A DNA stretch of 64,000 nucleotides from Sphagnum magellanicum (lineage: Eukaryota; Streptophyta; Sphagnopsida; Sphagnales; Sphagnaceae): contig CM038911.1 in the NCBI GenBank assembly GCA_021904315.1, positions 1,180,501-1,244,500 of the forward strand. Reading direction: 5' to 3'. The notes under the pieces are model-generated. The model was not told the origin of the DNA. It searched no databases and saw nothing but the letters and a program-made list of their open reading frames with translations. A program made the position numbers and the translations under genes. Numbering within the stretch: the stretch's first letter is position 1; every line of letters starts with the position of its first letter. Shown one piece after another: positions 47,880 through 58,838 of this stretch.

Positions 47880-48030
47880 TAGCCTTGTAGGTGTTCTCTC
47901 TCTCTGCTTCTCTTTCCAAAACGCTCTGTCAAACGTAGAGTGCGCTTTCGACTACTGAGTGAAAAAGCTACAAGAACGCCACGATTATAAAGGGACGGAG
48001 GGAGTAGGATCTGCAGGCACACGTGACAGG
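47880..48030 (-). promoter_or_regulatory. promoter-like region upstream of the glutaredoxin
   Basis: Read on the minus strand this has a CACGTG G-box (48020-48025), then a TATA box CTTTATAATC (about 47984-47992), then about 75-100 bases further on a GAGAGAGAGAA tract (47890-47905) typical of plant 5' leaders. It is about 650-750 bp upstream of the glutaredoxin ATG on the same strand. A transcript starting near 47955 could reach the gene through a long leader or after leader-intron splicing (an acceptor-like CATCATGGCAG lies near 47417). The link is inference; the 107-codon ORF between (47875-47552) begins with TTG, not ATG. Confidence 0.4.
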
Positions 48031-49140
48031 CAAACAAACTGCTAGCCCAACCTCCTTCCTGCTGCAGCGCCGGAGACTTGTGTCGGATCCCTGTCGACTC
48101 CGCCTCCATCGGCCTCATCAATAGTCAACTGTCACACTCTATCGTCTCTGATCTGCACCACCTCGACAACACTGCACTACTACCACCGTCTACCGCCGCA
48201 CACCGGCGCCGACTAATTCCCTTCCACCAACAGATACCAGTAATTGCAGCACACAAGAGTTATATATTACAGTGCTTAAATTATCAATGCCCCCCAAAAA
48301 CCACACTCCCATCACACTCAGAAGCAGGACTTGCCCCCCTAGATGCTCTTGGTTTCTCTGTCCTTGACGGCTTTGCACGGTGGTCGATAGGGGAATTTTG
48401 TCCCTCAAAAGAAAAAGAGATCAGAAACAAAAAATAAAACTTATTATTATGTGAGCAATTCTGGAGATTGGCCCAAATTTTTTTAAAAACACAACAATCA
48501 GTCCAAGACTTAATTTGTTCAGATTTCCTGACCCCATCTGCAAATGTCTGAAATCTCTATCTGCAAATTTCTGGATACAAATTTCTGAATGCAGACTTGG
48601 TTTCACAGTCGTTTGTGGAAGGTAGAAAAACGGTGCCTGCCAGGGGGGTGGTGCTGGAGAAGAGCGTGCGGCTACTAATTATGGGGAAATCAAAGCTCTA
48701 GGAGCTGTGGATGAAGGGTGTTCAAGTCTGGGATTCTGTCCCTTGGGGGAGGCAAACTCTTTCTTTTCCAGGCAAGGCTGCACATGGGCCTCGAGATTCG
48801 CTATTGCACAGTAGTAGTCAACTTCCAAGAATGTCATGAATGAATTTTAGTGAGCTGCAAGTTTCCTCTGCTTGATGACCACAACAGCCTAATGGAAAGA
48901 TGTGCTATTATTATTATCGTTTCACAGTCGCCATCTAATCTAAACTCATTAATTGTCCTCGCAATAAAGATCACTCCATGTTCACCATGAAACACGACAA
49001 TCAATGGTTTATTGACTCTGTCTGTCTCTTTACGGAGTCTAGACTTCAGAACAAATGTACATAGTTTTTCTTTTTTCCTCAATTCGTCCCACAATTTGAG
49101 GACTGTTCACCAGCTGTTACCATGAACTGCCAGAGAGTTT
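48031..49140. other. GC-richer flank, no gene recognised
   Basis: Overlapping ORFs on both strands (48078-48437 plus, 48408-48190 minus, 48121-47879 minus) share no known domain and are best explained by the locally higher GC. Composition returns to AT-rich after about 48400. Confidence 0.4.
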
Positions 49141-49500
49141 ATTTTTGGGAACTTGGTGATGGAACACTTCTTAGTTTAACTGTTCATTTTCTTGGGAACA
49201 AATTTCTTTGTTTTAACTGTTCCTTTTCTTGGGAACTTCAGGGAACAAATTTCTTCGCTTTAACTGTTCCTTGTCTTGGGAACTTCATGGAACGAATTTC
49301 TCCATTTTAACTGTTCGTTTTCTTGGGAACTTCATGGAACAAATTACCTTATTTTCACTCTTCCTTTTCTTGGGAATTTCATGGAACAAATTTCCCGATT
49401 TTAACTGTTCATTTTCTTGGGAATTTCATGGAACAAATTTCCTTATTTTAACTGTTCATTTTCTTGGGAACTTTGTCCAGCAAATTTCTTTATTTTAGCT
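49141..49500. repeat. 47-bp minisatellite, about 7 copies
   Basis: Unit of the form TTTAACTGTTCCTTTTCTTG plus GGAACTTCATGGAACAAATTTC; successive TTTAAC blocks at 49212, 49259 and 49306 are exactly 47 bp apart. The first unit is shorter (38 bp spacing). ORFs running through it are artefacts of the repeat. Confidence 0.9.
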
Positions 49501-51787
49501 GTTGTTGCTTGTTTGAACTTGCCATAAGGGGGTAAAGCCATTTGCATCGTGATATGGCCTGTTAGGTAGTGAAATTTTTCTTCATTAGATAAATCTCAGT
49601 GTCACAACAAGCGTCTGTCTACTAACATTTCATCACTGAATGTATTGAGGGTCTCAAGGATCATGTGTACACATGCCTTCTTATATGAAAAAGAAGAAAG
49701 AAGTAAACCATATCAGATGTGACACAATAATTCGAATGAGCTAAACATGCTGTTTTCATATGATTTTTTAATTTATTTTTGCTAAATCAGTTCTATTTAT
49801 TCACATAATATAGTTATCCGTAAAGTAAGACAAACACAGCACCAGAACCTTGAGTTTCGTCGTACACAAGGCGAGATTAAAAAAAACCTGTAAAAAAGTA
49901 CATTAGCATTCAAGGATGGGTCAAAACTCAGAAAACCCTGGTATTGAAGGGAATCATTTTTATTACCGCATGTTTGCAAATTTGTACAGAAGATCTCCAC
50001 ATATATGTGGTATCTTGGGGTGGCTGATACGTGTAGTTTTAAAGCCAAATGTGTAATGTGAATAAGGTAACACAATTTGCTTTTGGAAATATAAAAAGAT
50101 TTGCATTAAAACTTTGTTTGCAAAACATTGAGACTTGATTTTTAGACCTCAAATTGGGGAACTGCTGGTTAGTTCAAAACCAGATGTTGCATTAAGGTCT
50201 TGATGTTAATGCTTGGTTAGATGTTTAACTTGTACAAACATTCATTGTCAATAGATATGCAAATGAAAGTTTCTTCTAGAAGAGTATCACCAAGAGAAAT
50301 TTGAAGATGAAATTATGCAAGAGATGGAAACAATAAATATCCATAGCTGGAATACATGGAGATTTAGGACCTTGGGAAGACTTTTTTTTATTTATAATTA
50401 TTTTTTTCAAATTAAGGCAAGGTTGTGCTTTATATGCTCAAAAAAATTGTATTGGGGGTGGGACATACACTCAAATTTAATCTACATATAATCGGATGTG
50501 CGAAGAAAGGGTGTGAATTTAACCAAAAGAGGTGTGAATTTAAAAATCTCCTTGAAAAATTATATGATTAGGATTTTTTCATCAAATTGATGAAAAAAAA
50601 ATTATATAATATATTTCTAGTAAAATTTATGAAAAAATGTTTGGTGTGTGGAAACCACATGAATGTTTTGTAAAACAAAAGGATTGTGGCCTTGGCTCTT
50701 ATTATTGTGACCACACCTTTAATTGTGAATAATTATTGTACATGATTATGTCATTTTGAAAGCATTTCAAATCTTTCACAACCTGGAAACAAAAATAACA
50801 AAAGCATTGTTTATAAAGCTTTAAATGTTATTGAATATTTTATATTCATTAAATTCAATCCAAATTATTCCAAATGTTCCCATAATATAAATTAGAAACA
50901 TTACTATGTAAACCTATTAGATATTTATAGCATTAATATAATTTTTAATCCAAAAACATGAAAAACCAAGCAATAATCTTGCACTTGCTTTGATTTCTAT
51001 TAATGTGAATGTGCCTTTGAAAAATATGCCAAGTATAGATGGTATGTCAAAAAATAATAATCTTATCATGTGATTTCACCATGTTTTAACTTTTTATTCA
51101 TCCTTATCATTCTTCACAACTTCAAGTACTAAAATTAAAATTTTAAATAAATATAAGATATCAAAATTTGATGTAATAAAAATTACTAACCTATTAAATT
51201 TAAATGATTTAAATATGTGCATATTAAAAAATTATGTAATAATTGGGTGAAAAAATAAATGGGTCATTCACATAATATTTCTAAACAATACTTTGTATGG
51301 CTTAAAATAATAGTGTACACTTTTAATATTTAATGTCCCCCAAGGTTAAGATAAAAAAAATTTAAAATGTTAATGTAACTTTTATTTGTTGAAAATAAAC
51401 AAAGATATATCTAAAACTTAAAATTTTAAATATATTGGCAATCAACATCAAAATGAAAAAAACCTTATAAACTTAAATGATCAAAAGGGATTTTCATTAT
51501 TCAATATTTTTAAAATGAAGGCTTTTGCAACTTGGTCAAGCACTTTTATGTTATGTTTGGTATTGCCCCACTACTTCATGTTATTTGTGATTATCATTGA
51601 TGAATAAGCATTCATTTGCAACTTGTGCATGTTTTATGCTACAAATTAAATTTAAAATGATCACACCATACCAAAATGCATGCACTATATCATGTTTTAT
51701 TTTATATAAATTATAGATTCAAAAACATTTAATATGTGATGTACATTATCCCTAGCTACATTTAACAACTTAAGGCTTTTGAAATTT
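49501..51787. other. AT-rich spacer, nothing recognised
   Basis: A short ORF at 50075-49797 on the minus strand has no recognisable domain. The remainder is stop-dense with low-complexity A/T. Confidence 0.45.
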
Positions 51788-52244
51788 CACTATTACAAAA
51801 GTGGTGTGCAGTTCATTAACCTAAATGACTATGGGACTTTAAAAGTGAAATAAGTTCATTGCATTTTATTGATTTCACCCTAGTGAAAGTTATTTCATTG
51901 TAATATCATTATGTAAACATCATGTTTCATTATTAATTAACATAATTCACTATTATAATTTACTATAGTAAATAGGTTTATTTTATTTTTTAAAAATATT
52001 CTGTATATGTTACTTTATGATATACCTTATATTATTATAAGTTATTATAGGCTATTATAAATGATTTTATCCTAAATATAATAACTTAAAATAGAAAATA
52101 ATAACCTATGAAAAATAATTTACAATACCCTACAATATAATAATTACCAATAGCTTATGATATTGTAACATAAAATATACAACAAAAATTTATAATAGAA
52201 TAATCACCAATAGTCATAATATAACATATAATAACTTATAATAC

Positions 52245-53465
52245 AATAACCACCAATAAAATAACCACTAATGGTTTATAACCAATAGCCACTAATATAA
52301 TGGCCACCAATAGCCACTAATATAATAGCCATTAATAACCACTAATATAATAGCCATTAATAACCACTAATATAATAGCCATTAATAACCACTAATATCC
52401 ACCAATATCCATTAATAAAATAGCCACTAATATCCACTAATCTAATAGCCATTAATAAAATAATCATTAATAGCCACTAATATGCACTAATACAATAACC
52501 ATTAACAACCACCAACATCCACTAACAAAATATCCACTAATAGCCATTGATAACCACCAATATCCATTAATAGAATATCCATCAACAACCATTAATAGAA
52601 TAACAACCAATAATCATTAATAAAACAATAACCAATAACCATTAATAAAATTAGCCAGCAATACCTATTAATAAAATAACCACCAATAACCATTGATAAA
52701 ATAGTCATTAATAAAATAGGCACTAACAACCATTAATAAAATAACCACTAATAGTCATTAATAGAATAGCCACCAATAACCATTCACAAAACAGTCATTA
52801 ATAGAGTAGGCACTAATATCCATTAATAAAATAATCACTAATAATCATTAATAGAATAATAACCAATAGCCATTATTAGAATACTCACTAATAGTCACTA
52901 ATAAAATAACCACTAATAGTCATTAATAGAATAGCCACCAATAGTCATTAATAGAATAGCCACTAATTACCATTAATATAATAGCCACCAATGGCCATTA
53001 ATAAAATAGGCATCAATGGTCATTAATAAAATAGCCATCAATAGCCACCAATAAAATAACTACTAATAACCATTAATAGAATAGCCACCAATAGCCATTA
53101 ATAAAATGACCACCAATGGCCATTAATAGAATAGCCACCAATGACCATTAATAAAATAGCCATCAATAACCACCAATAAAATAATTATTAATAACCATTA
53201 ATAGAATAGCCACTAACAGCCATTAATAGAATAACCACCAATGGCCATTAATATAATAGCCATCAATAGCCACCAATAACCATCAATAGCCATCAATAAC
53301 CACTAATAAAATAGTTATTAATAGCCATTAATAAAATAACCACCAATAACCATTAATAAAGTAACCATTAATAGCCATTAATAGGCACCAATAAAATAAC
53401 CATTAATAACCACAAATAAAATAGGTACCAATAGCCATCAATAACCACTAATAGCCCCAATAAAA
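52245..53465. repeat. 25-bp AT-rich minisatellite, ~45-50 copies
   Basis: Tandem degenerate units of about 25 bp, such as AATAAAATAGCCATCAATAG plus CCACC, built from two related half-units (AATARAATAGCC and ACYAATAGCCATT). Weaker, more diverged copies (AAAATAGCC, AAGTAACTTA) continue on both sides from about 52080 to 53920. No coding potential. Confidence 0.88.
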
Positions 53466-54239
53466 AAACATAATAACCATATATTATAATTGCATAAAAT
53501 TACCAAAAATAATCTAGGGTGAAATAATTTATAATAAATGAAAAGAACTTAAAGTGAAATAGCTTTCAATAGCCAAAAGTAACCAATAATAGCCTCACAT
53601 AATTGAAAATAGCCCAAGATGAAATAACTTAGAATAGCTAAAAGTAACTTATAATAGTTGTAAGTAGCCTATAATGAAATAATTTACTATAGCCAAAAAT
53701 AATAAATAATAGGCAAAAAAACTTACAATAACTAAAAATAGCTTAAGGTGAAATAAGTTAAAATAGTAAAAAATAACTTAGAATAACCAAAAGTAACATA
53801 AGGTGAAATAACCAAAAATAGCCAAAAATAATTTAGAATAGCCATAAATAGTTGTAAATAATATAAAGTGAAATAATTTAAATTAATAAAAAAATAGCCA
53901 TATAATAATTAAAAATAGCTTAGCATTGGTATTATTATTATATTAACAAAAGTCTTATCCATTTATTAAACTTTTTTTTTTCAAAAGAATGGTCATTGAA
54001 ATGTTATTCAATAATGATATTCAACTTTTTTTTTTGTTCAAATGATTTTAGACTTTCAAAAGGAATTATGTAATTAATAAATGTAATTATGTACATTATT
54101 GAATTTTTTTAAGAAGTAAACTTGAATCATTTCATTTGAACAAATTCTTAATAAAATATGAATTTTCAAAGTTTATATTTTTGCAATGTTTAAAATGAAA
54201 TATTTCATAAATAGAATGTAATGTAAAATATTATCACAA

Positions 54240-54345
54240 CAAGTGGGGTGGCTTGATGGTAGGGTGGTTTGATGGTAAAATGTTTGCCTCCATTCTAAAA
54301 GTCAAGGGATCAAACTTCATGAATGGTGTTGTGTGTGCTTAACAA
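54240..54345 (+). repeat. tRNA-derived SINE-like head
   Basis: TGATGGTAAAATGTTTGCCTCC followed about 20 bases later by AGGGATCAAACTTC resembles the A and B boxes of a tRNA-derived SINE and parallels the segment at 15455 (ATGGTAAGG..TTTG..CTCC then ATTCAAATCC). A partial duplication of GTGG(C/T)TTGATGGTA immediately precedes it. Confidence 0.35.
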
Positions 54346-55555
54346 TGGTAAATTGACTGAATATTCTCCTATCTAGTTCCTTAAAATATGCGTTTAAGTT
54401 GATTACGTGGCATGCCTACATAAATTAAGTTTTTAATCTAGCCTAGGTTATGACACCTGTTAATAAATCATAGGCTGAAAATCATGAAATTATCAATAAT
54501 ATTATATGTTAAATAATTTAAATTTAATTAATTTCCATGTTGGCTAGTTAATTAACTAGTAAATGAATGGCTTGATAAATTTGTATTTCACTTGAAAATA
54601 ACCTTGTTTCAGTAGGTACTAATGAAACAATTCATTGTCCGTAGCAACTTGTCCCCATTCACCAAAGGGTTAACTAATTTCACAAGGTAAAAATGTTCAA
54701 ATTCACTCAAAATCTAATGAAACCCAAAGTGAATTAAAACACATTTTGATGTAGTGAATTTATACATATATTGGACAATTCCCAAAGAACATACTAAATC
54801 AAAAAAAATTCTAACACTAATGTGCTTTTATAATATCATTATTTGATCTTAATGTTGAAAAAAAATTCAACATTAACAAGTTTGTATTTATGTCAATAAT
54901 TTCAATTGCTTGCAAAATGGACATTACTTGACTAATCTTGCAAGAATTATTCAATGTCTAAAGTCTAAATAATTTAAACCAAAAATAAAAATTGGATGTG
55001 ATAATTTTTTAAATTGAATTTTTCAACATTGATATCAATTATAAATTATAACATAACTTGCCACAATTACCATTACTTTCAAATGGCACCATGGATAAGC
55101 ATATCTTGTTATTTGAATGTAAATGTCACTTGGGTTTTGAAGTTATGTTGGCTCCTATAGATTGCATTAATTGAAATATGATCTTGCAATTATCATATTT
55201 GTTCTATAAACTGAAAATCAAATATTAAAATGTAAAAATTTAATGATTAATATTTTGCCAAATTAATCATTCAATTTTTTATTTTTTTTTAATGAACTTA
55301 TAAGTGATTTGTTTGTCAATTTTCCATTTAATATGATGATTAAATTGTTAATTACAACCATCAAATGATGGATTTGAACTTGCTTTAGAAAATTATGCAT
55401 TTCATTTAGGGCATTTATCAATATCACAAAATGTAATGTTTTGATGAAGACTTTAAAAATATTTTATACGTAAACATTAGCTAAATAAATTCCATTTGTT
55501 TGATAATTTATTCACTTTTGTTGCATATTAAGAAAATTCAATATGAAAGTACTAT

Positions 55556-58500
55556 CACTATGAGAAAATATGGTGTTTTGCAACTAAGCTTGCAATTGGG
55601 GTTTTGAGTTGCAACATCACTTGTAATTGAATGTATTTTTACAACATGAATGTTATCCAACAAGTTACAAATGTTGCAACACAATACACCACATGTGAAA
55701 TTGTATATGTATGCAAGTCATGTAATTATGTTACAACTTTGAAATTAATCATTGCAACTATTGTGCCATTACATTACAACTATTATGTAACTACATAGGC
55801 AACAATGTGTTGACTCGGCAATGATGAGTTGACAAATCATCAATGGACACATAACAATATTAAATTTATATTGATTTTTAATTTTTTATTAGTTTAATTT
55901 AAATCATCAAACTTAAGGCCAATAAAATGTTGACATGTAGCATTTAGGTCAATAAGTAGGTAAGTTTAATATAGGAAAGGTAGACATGTAGTAGGCTTAA
56001 GCTAAGTAAATAGGTAATTTGGGATAATCTTATGTTATTCAAGGTTTAACATTTAGGGCCAAACCTTCTTTAATTGGTTTATTTCACATGTCACTTTCCT
56101 TTAATACTCCTAGTGCACTAAATTATATATTTTACAAATTTGAAAACTAGGACAAATAATATGGGGGAAAAAATTTAGTTGCAACCTAAATACAACTTAC
56201 TTACAACTATTGAAAATAGGTCAGTGATTGAACACTTAAGCTTTCAAAGAGTTTTACATTTTAAGGCATTGTCCTTTTGCGTTTCAAATGCAAAAAGGTT
56301 TTCTTAAACTTTGACATAACACACCCACAACAATGTAGATTGCTCAAAAAGGACATTAAATGAAGAATATATGGTTATCAAAAGTACATGGTGATACACT
56401 CCCAACCTCTTTAAGGGACTCAAATGTGAATCTAAAATGAAAACAGCGGAAAAGTAAGAAGTTGGGGCACGCTCCCTAGCTCATAGCACTTTGAGGGTAG
56501 AGGGGCGTGATGGAGCTCCAGGATGGGACTAAGAAGATTGACAAGCACTTTAATCACTCACACAGACTTGCATAAACCAAGCAACCAATTAGTTAGTGCA
56601 TAGCTGGAACACTTTTGGTGCTAGGACGAGCCACGAGCAAACTCGAACTCATAAGACTCACCATGGCCCGGACTTGGGGGAAGCCACCACCTTCCCCCTT
56701 ATAGTATACTTTGTGCCTTTTCACGATACCCACATCCAAATGGCATTTTGTCTCGGGAGTCCTGAAATTCCCAAACTTAGGACTCCCGCAACTTTGAGGG
56801 CCCATAACTTTGTGTGCAAACCTTTGATCGAGATGAGGTCTAAAGAAAAGTTGTAGCCCTCATTGAGAGCTTTCCAACGGTATGTTGCATGTCACATGCA
56901 CACAAGGAAATCGAGACAATTCCCGACTTTTAGTGGTCGAGAATCAAATTGCCAATTTGACTTTTGGCCCTTCTTTTGGCCATAATTTACGTTTTAGGTG
57001 TCCAAATGAGTCATGTGAGCCCATTTCAAACATCTACGTTCCAAGAACTTTTCAATGATATAAAAAACGTTTCAATCCGATGAATTTTGACCCCTACGAT
57101 CGCCCTCTGAAGATTCAAGAATCCATTGGGACTCCAACTCCCAAGATGGGAGTTCATTTGGGAGTGTGAGGGTTCATTCCCTCACACTCTTTTACACTCC
57201 TAAGAGCATGAAATGTGACTCTTGGGCTCACTCTTGGCCCGCACCCTCGCAAGCCCAAGGTTAGGGTTGCGACACATGGAATCAATGTTCACTCACCAAC
57301 CTAATTCAAACTTTAAAATCAACACATTCGTCTTCTTCATAGTTTTATATGTTTTTTTAACCTTGGAGCTCAAATAATTAATATAAATCTTAATGTGGCA
57401 CACCCATAGCACTTTAAATCATTAAGTTAATAAATTAAAAAAAGGAAAATATGAGGTCTAAAAATGAAAGGTCATTCTTTTAAAAAACACACATGTAATT
57501 TCAACGTGTTTTGAGTTTCTTTAATGTTGTTCCTTTGCCTATGAAGCTAAAACAGATAATGTAAAACTTACTTTGATATTCCCATAATGTTTTACATCAT
57601 ACAAAATAAACAAAAAACAAAAAAGATCCAAAATTGTTCAATCATTGGCCAATAATCAATGACGAACAATTATATCCTAACATAGTTTATTTACTAAGTA
57701 TATTAACTATTATAGTTCATAATAGTTAATAAGTAATAATATTAAATATTAATATAGAAATTAGATACTAATGTATAATAATAATATCATTATCATTATT
57801 ATTAAATAATACCCTAGCTTAATTATTATTTTAATTGGCTAAACTAGGTTATGGTAACTTACCCTAAAATAATAATTTAAAAATAATATTTTGTAATATT
57901 TAATATTAAATAAAATTAAATTAATTAATTTTTTGGTAGCCATATTTAATTATATGATAGGTTAATTAATTAAAATATTATTTGTATTGTAATTAATAGT
58001 TGGGTAGTTGCACAAAAATCCAATTGCATTGCAATTGTAATATGTGATTATCATGCAATTTGTTAACAAATTCAAACATGGTTGACCAAAACCATATATA
58101 TGGTGCATACATTCATCCATATAAAGGTCCATCTTGGGACTAATATGCAACTATAATAGAAATTCACAAATTTTTTACATGGTTTTTTTTTAATTCCCCA
58201 TATTTCTATGGGATAATTGTAGTGTAGTTGCAAATTAGTTGTTTCAAAACTGTAGTTGCATGGTGATAAGGTTTCCACATACACAATTTTTCATAATTCA
58301 TCAATTCCAAGATGTTATATTTAACTATGTAAAAGGTGTTTCAAGTGATTAAAAAGTAAACATAATAAATTTATGAGATTAAAAAATAAGGAACCAAATG
58401 TATTACAAAAATTGTCCATTAAACATAAGATGTATATCCCAATGGAGAAGAAAAAGTCTTTAAAATTTCAAACTAATACGTAACATTCATTAATGATATA

Positions 58501-58838
58501 TCACAAAAAGATGATGTCAACTTTTGGTAAATTCATGGTATTCACAAAGAAACAAATACATATATGTCCAAAACTTTAAATATGTAATGTAAATGGGATT
58601 CAAGTTGACTTACCATTCCACACACACAACATAATGTCATGGAAAGTTGGTTTCTAAACAAAGTATGTTTGAATGATATTTAACTTGAATATAAACTACC
58701 AAATCAATTTTGGACCAAAGTAGTTCATATGACAACGTAATTTTGCAAAGTAAATATAAACAAACTTTAAATAAAAATAAAATAAATGAAATGTTGCTCA
58801 TTATTATATCTATAAATGTCAACCATATTCACATAGTG
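55556..58838. mobile_element. CACTA-like element B, with nested solo LTR
   Basis: The left terminus is CACTATGAGAAAATATGG, followed by GTGTTTTGCAAC. A matching right terminus, reverse-complemented CACTATGTGAATATGG, occurs at 58823-58838. Subterminal regions are dense in TTGCAAC/GTTGCA motifs (55576-55800 and 57990-58260). The left interior at 55910-56060 is homologous to 28970-29140 in element A. The solo LTR at 56392-57274 lies inside. No target duplication found, so the right boundary could instead lie nearer 58270. Confidence 0.45.
56392..57274 (-). mobile_element. solo LTR, copy 3, TSD CATGG
   Basis: On the minus strand it starts TGTCGCAACC and ends GGGAGTGTATCA; 883 bp, flanked by exact CATGG at 56387-56391 and 57275-57279. 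It is collinear with the copies at 21283 and 38274, including the promoter-like TATAAGGGGG (plus-strand CCCCCTTATA at 56695-56704) and the ACTCCCAAATG block. No coding sequence; overlapping ORFs (56593-56805, 56596-56856) are incidental. Confidence 0.88.

Larger units (their letters stand above)
51788..54756. mobile_element. CACTA-like element D with internal minisatellite
   Basis: The left terminus is CACTATTACAAAAGTGGTGT; the right, reverse-complemented, is CACTACATCAAAATGTGTTT. AATTT flanks both sides (51783-51787 and 54757-54761). The right subterminal TTTCATTAGATTTTGAGTGA block matches the 154-bp MITE at 35287. About 1.2 kb of the 2.97-kb interior is a minisatellite, and a SINE-like head sits near 54243. 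No transposase ORF. The 5-bp duplication is longer than the 3 bp usual for CACTA elements, so part of the match may be chance. Confidence 0.55.

Noticed and set aside
48078-48437. 119-codon plus-strand ORF
   Set aside because: Overlaps equally long ORFs on the other strand in a GC-rich patch and has no known domain.
49229-49498. 89-codon ORF with Phe/Leu/Trp-rich repeats
   Set aside because: It lies inside the 47-bp minisatellite, and the period is not a multiple of three, so the apparent repeats shift frame.
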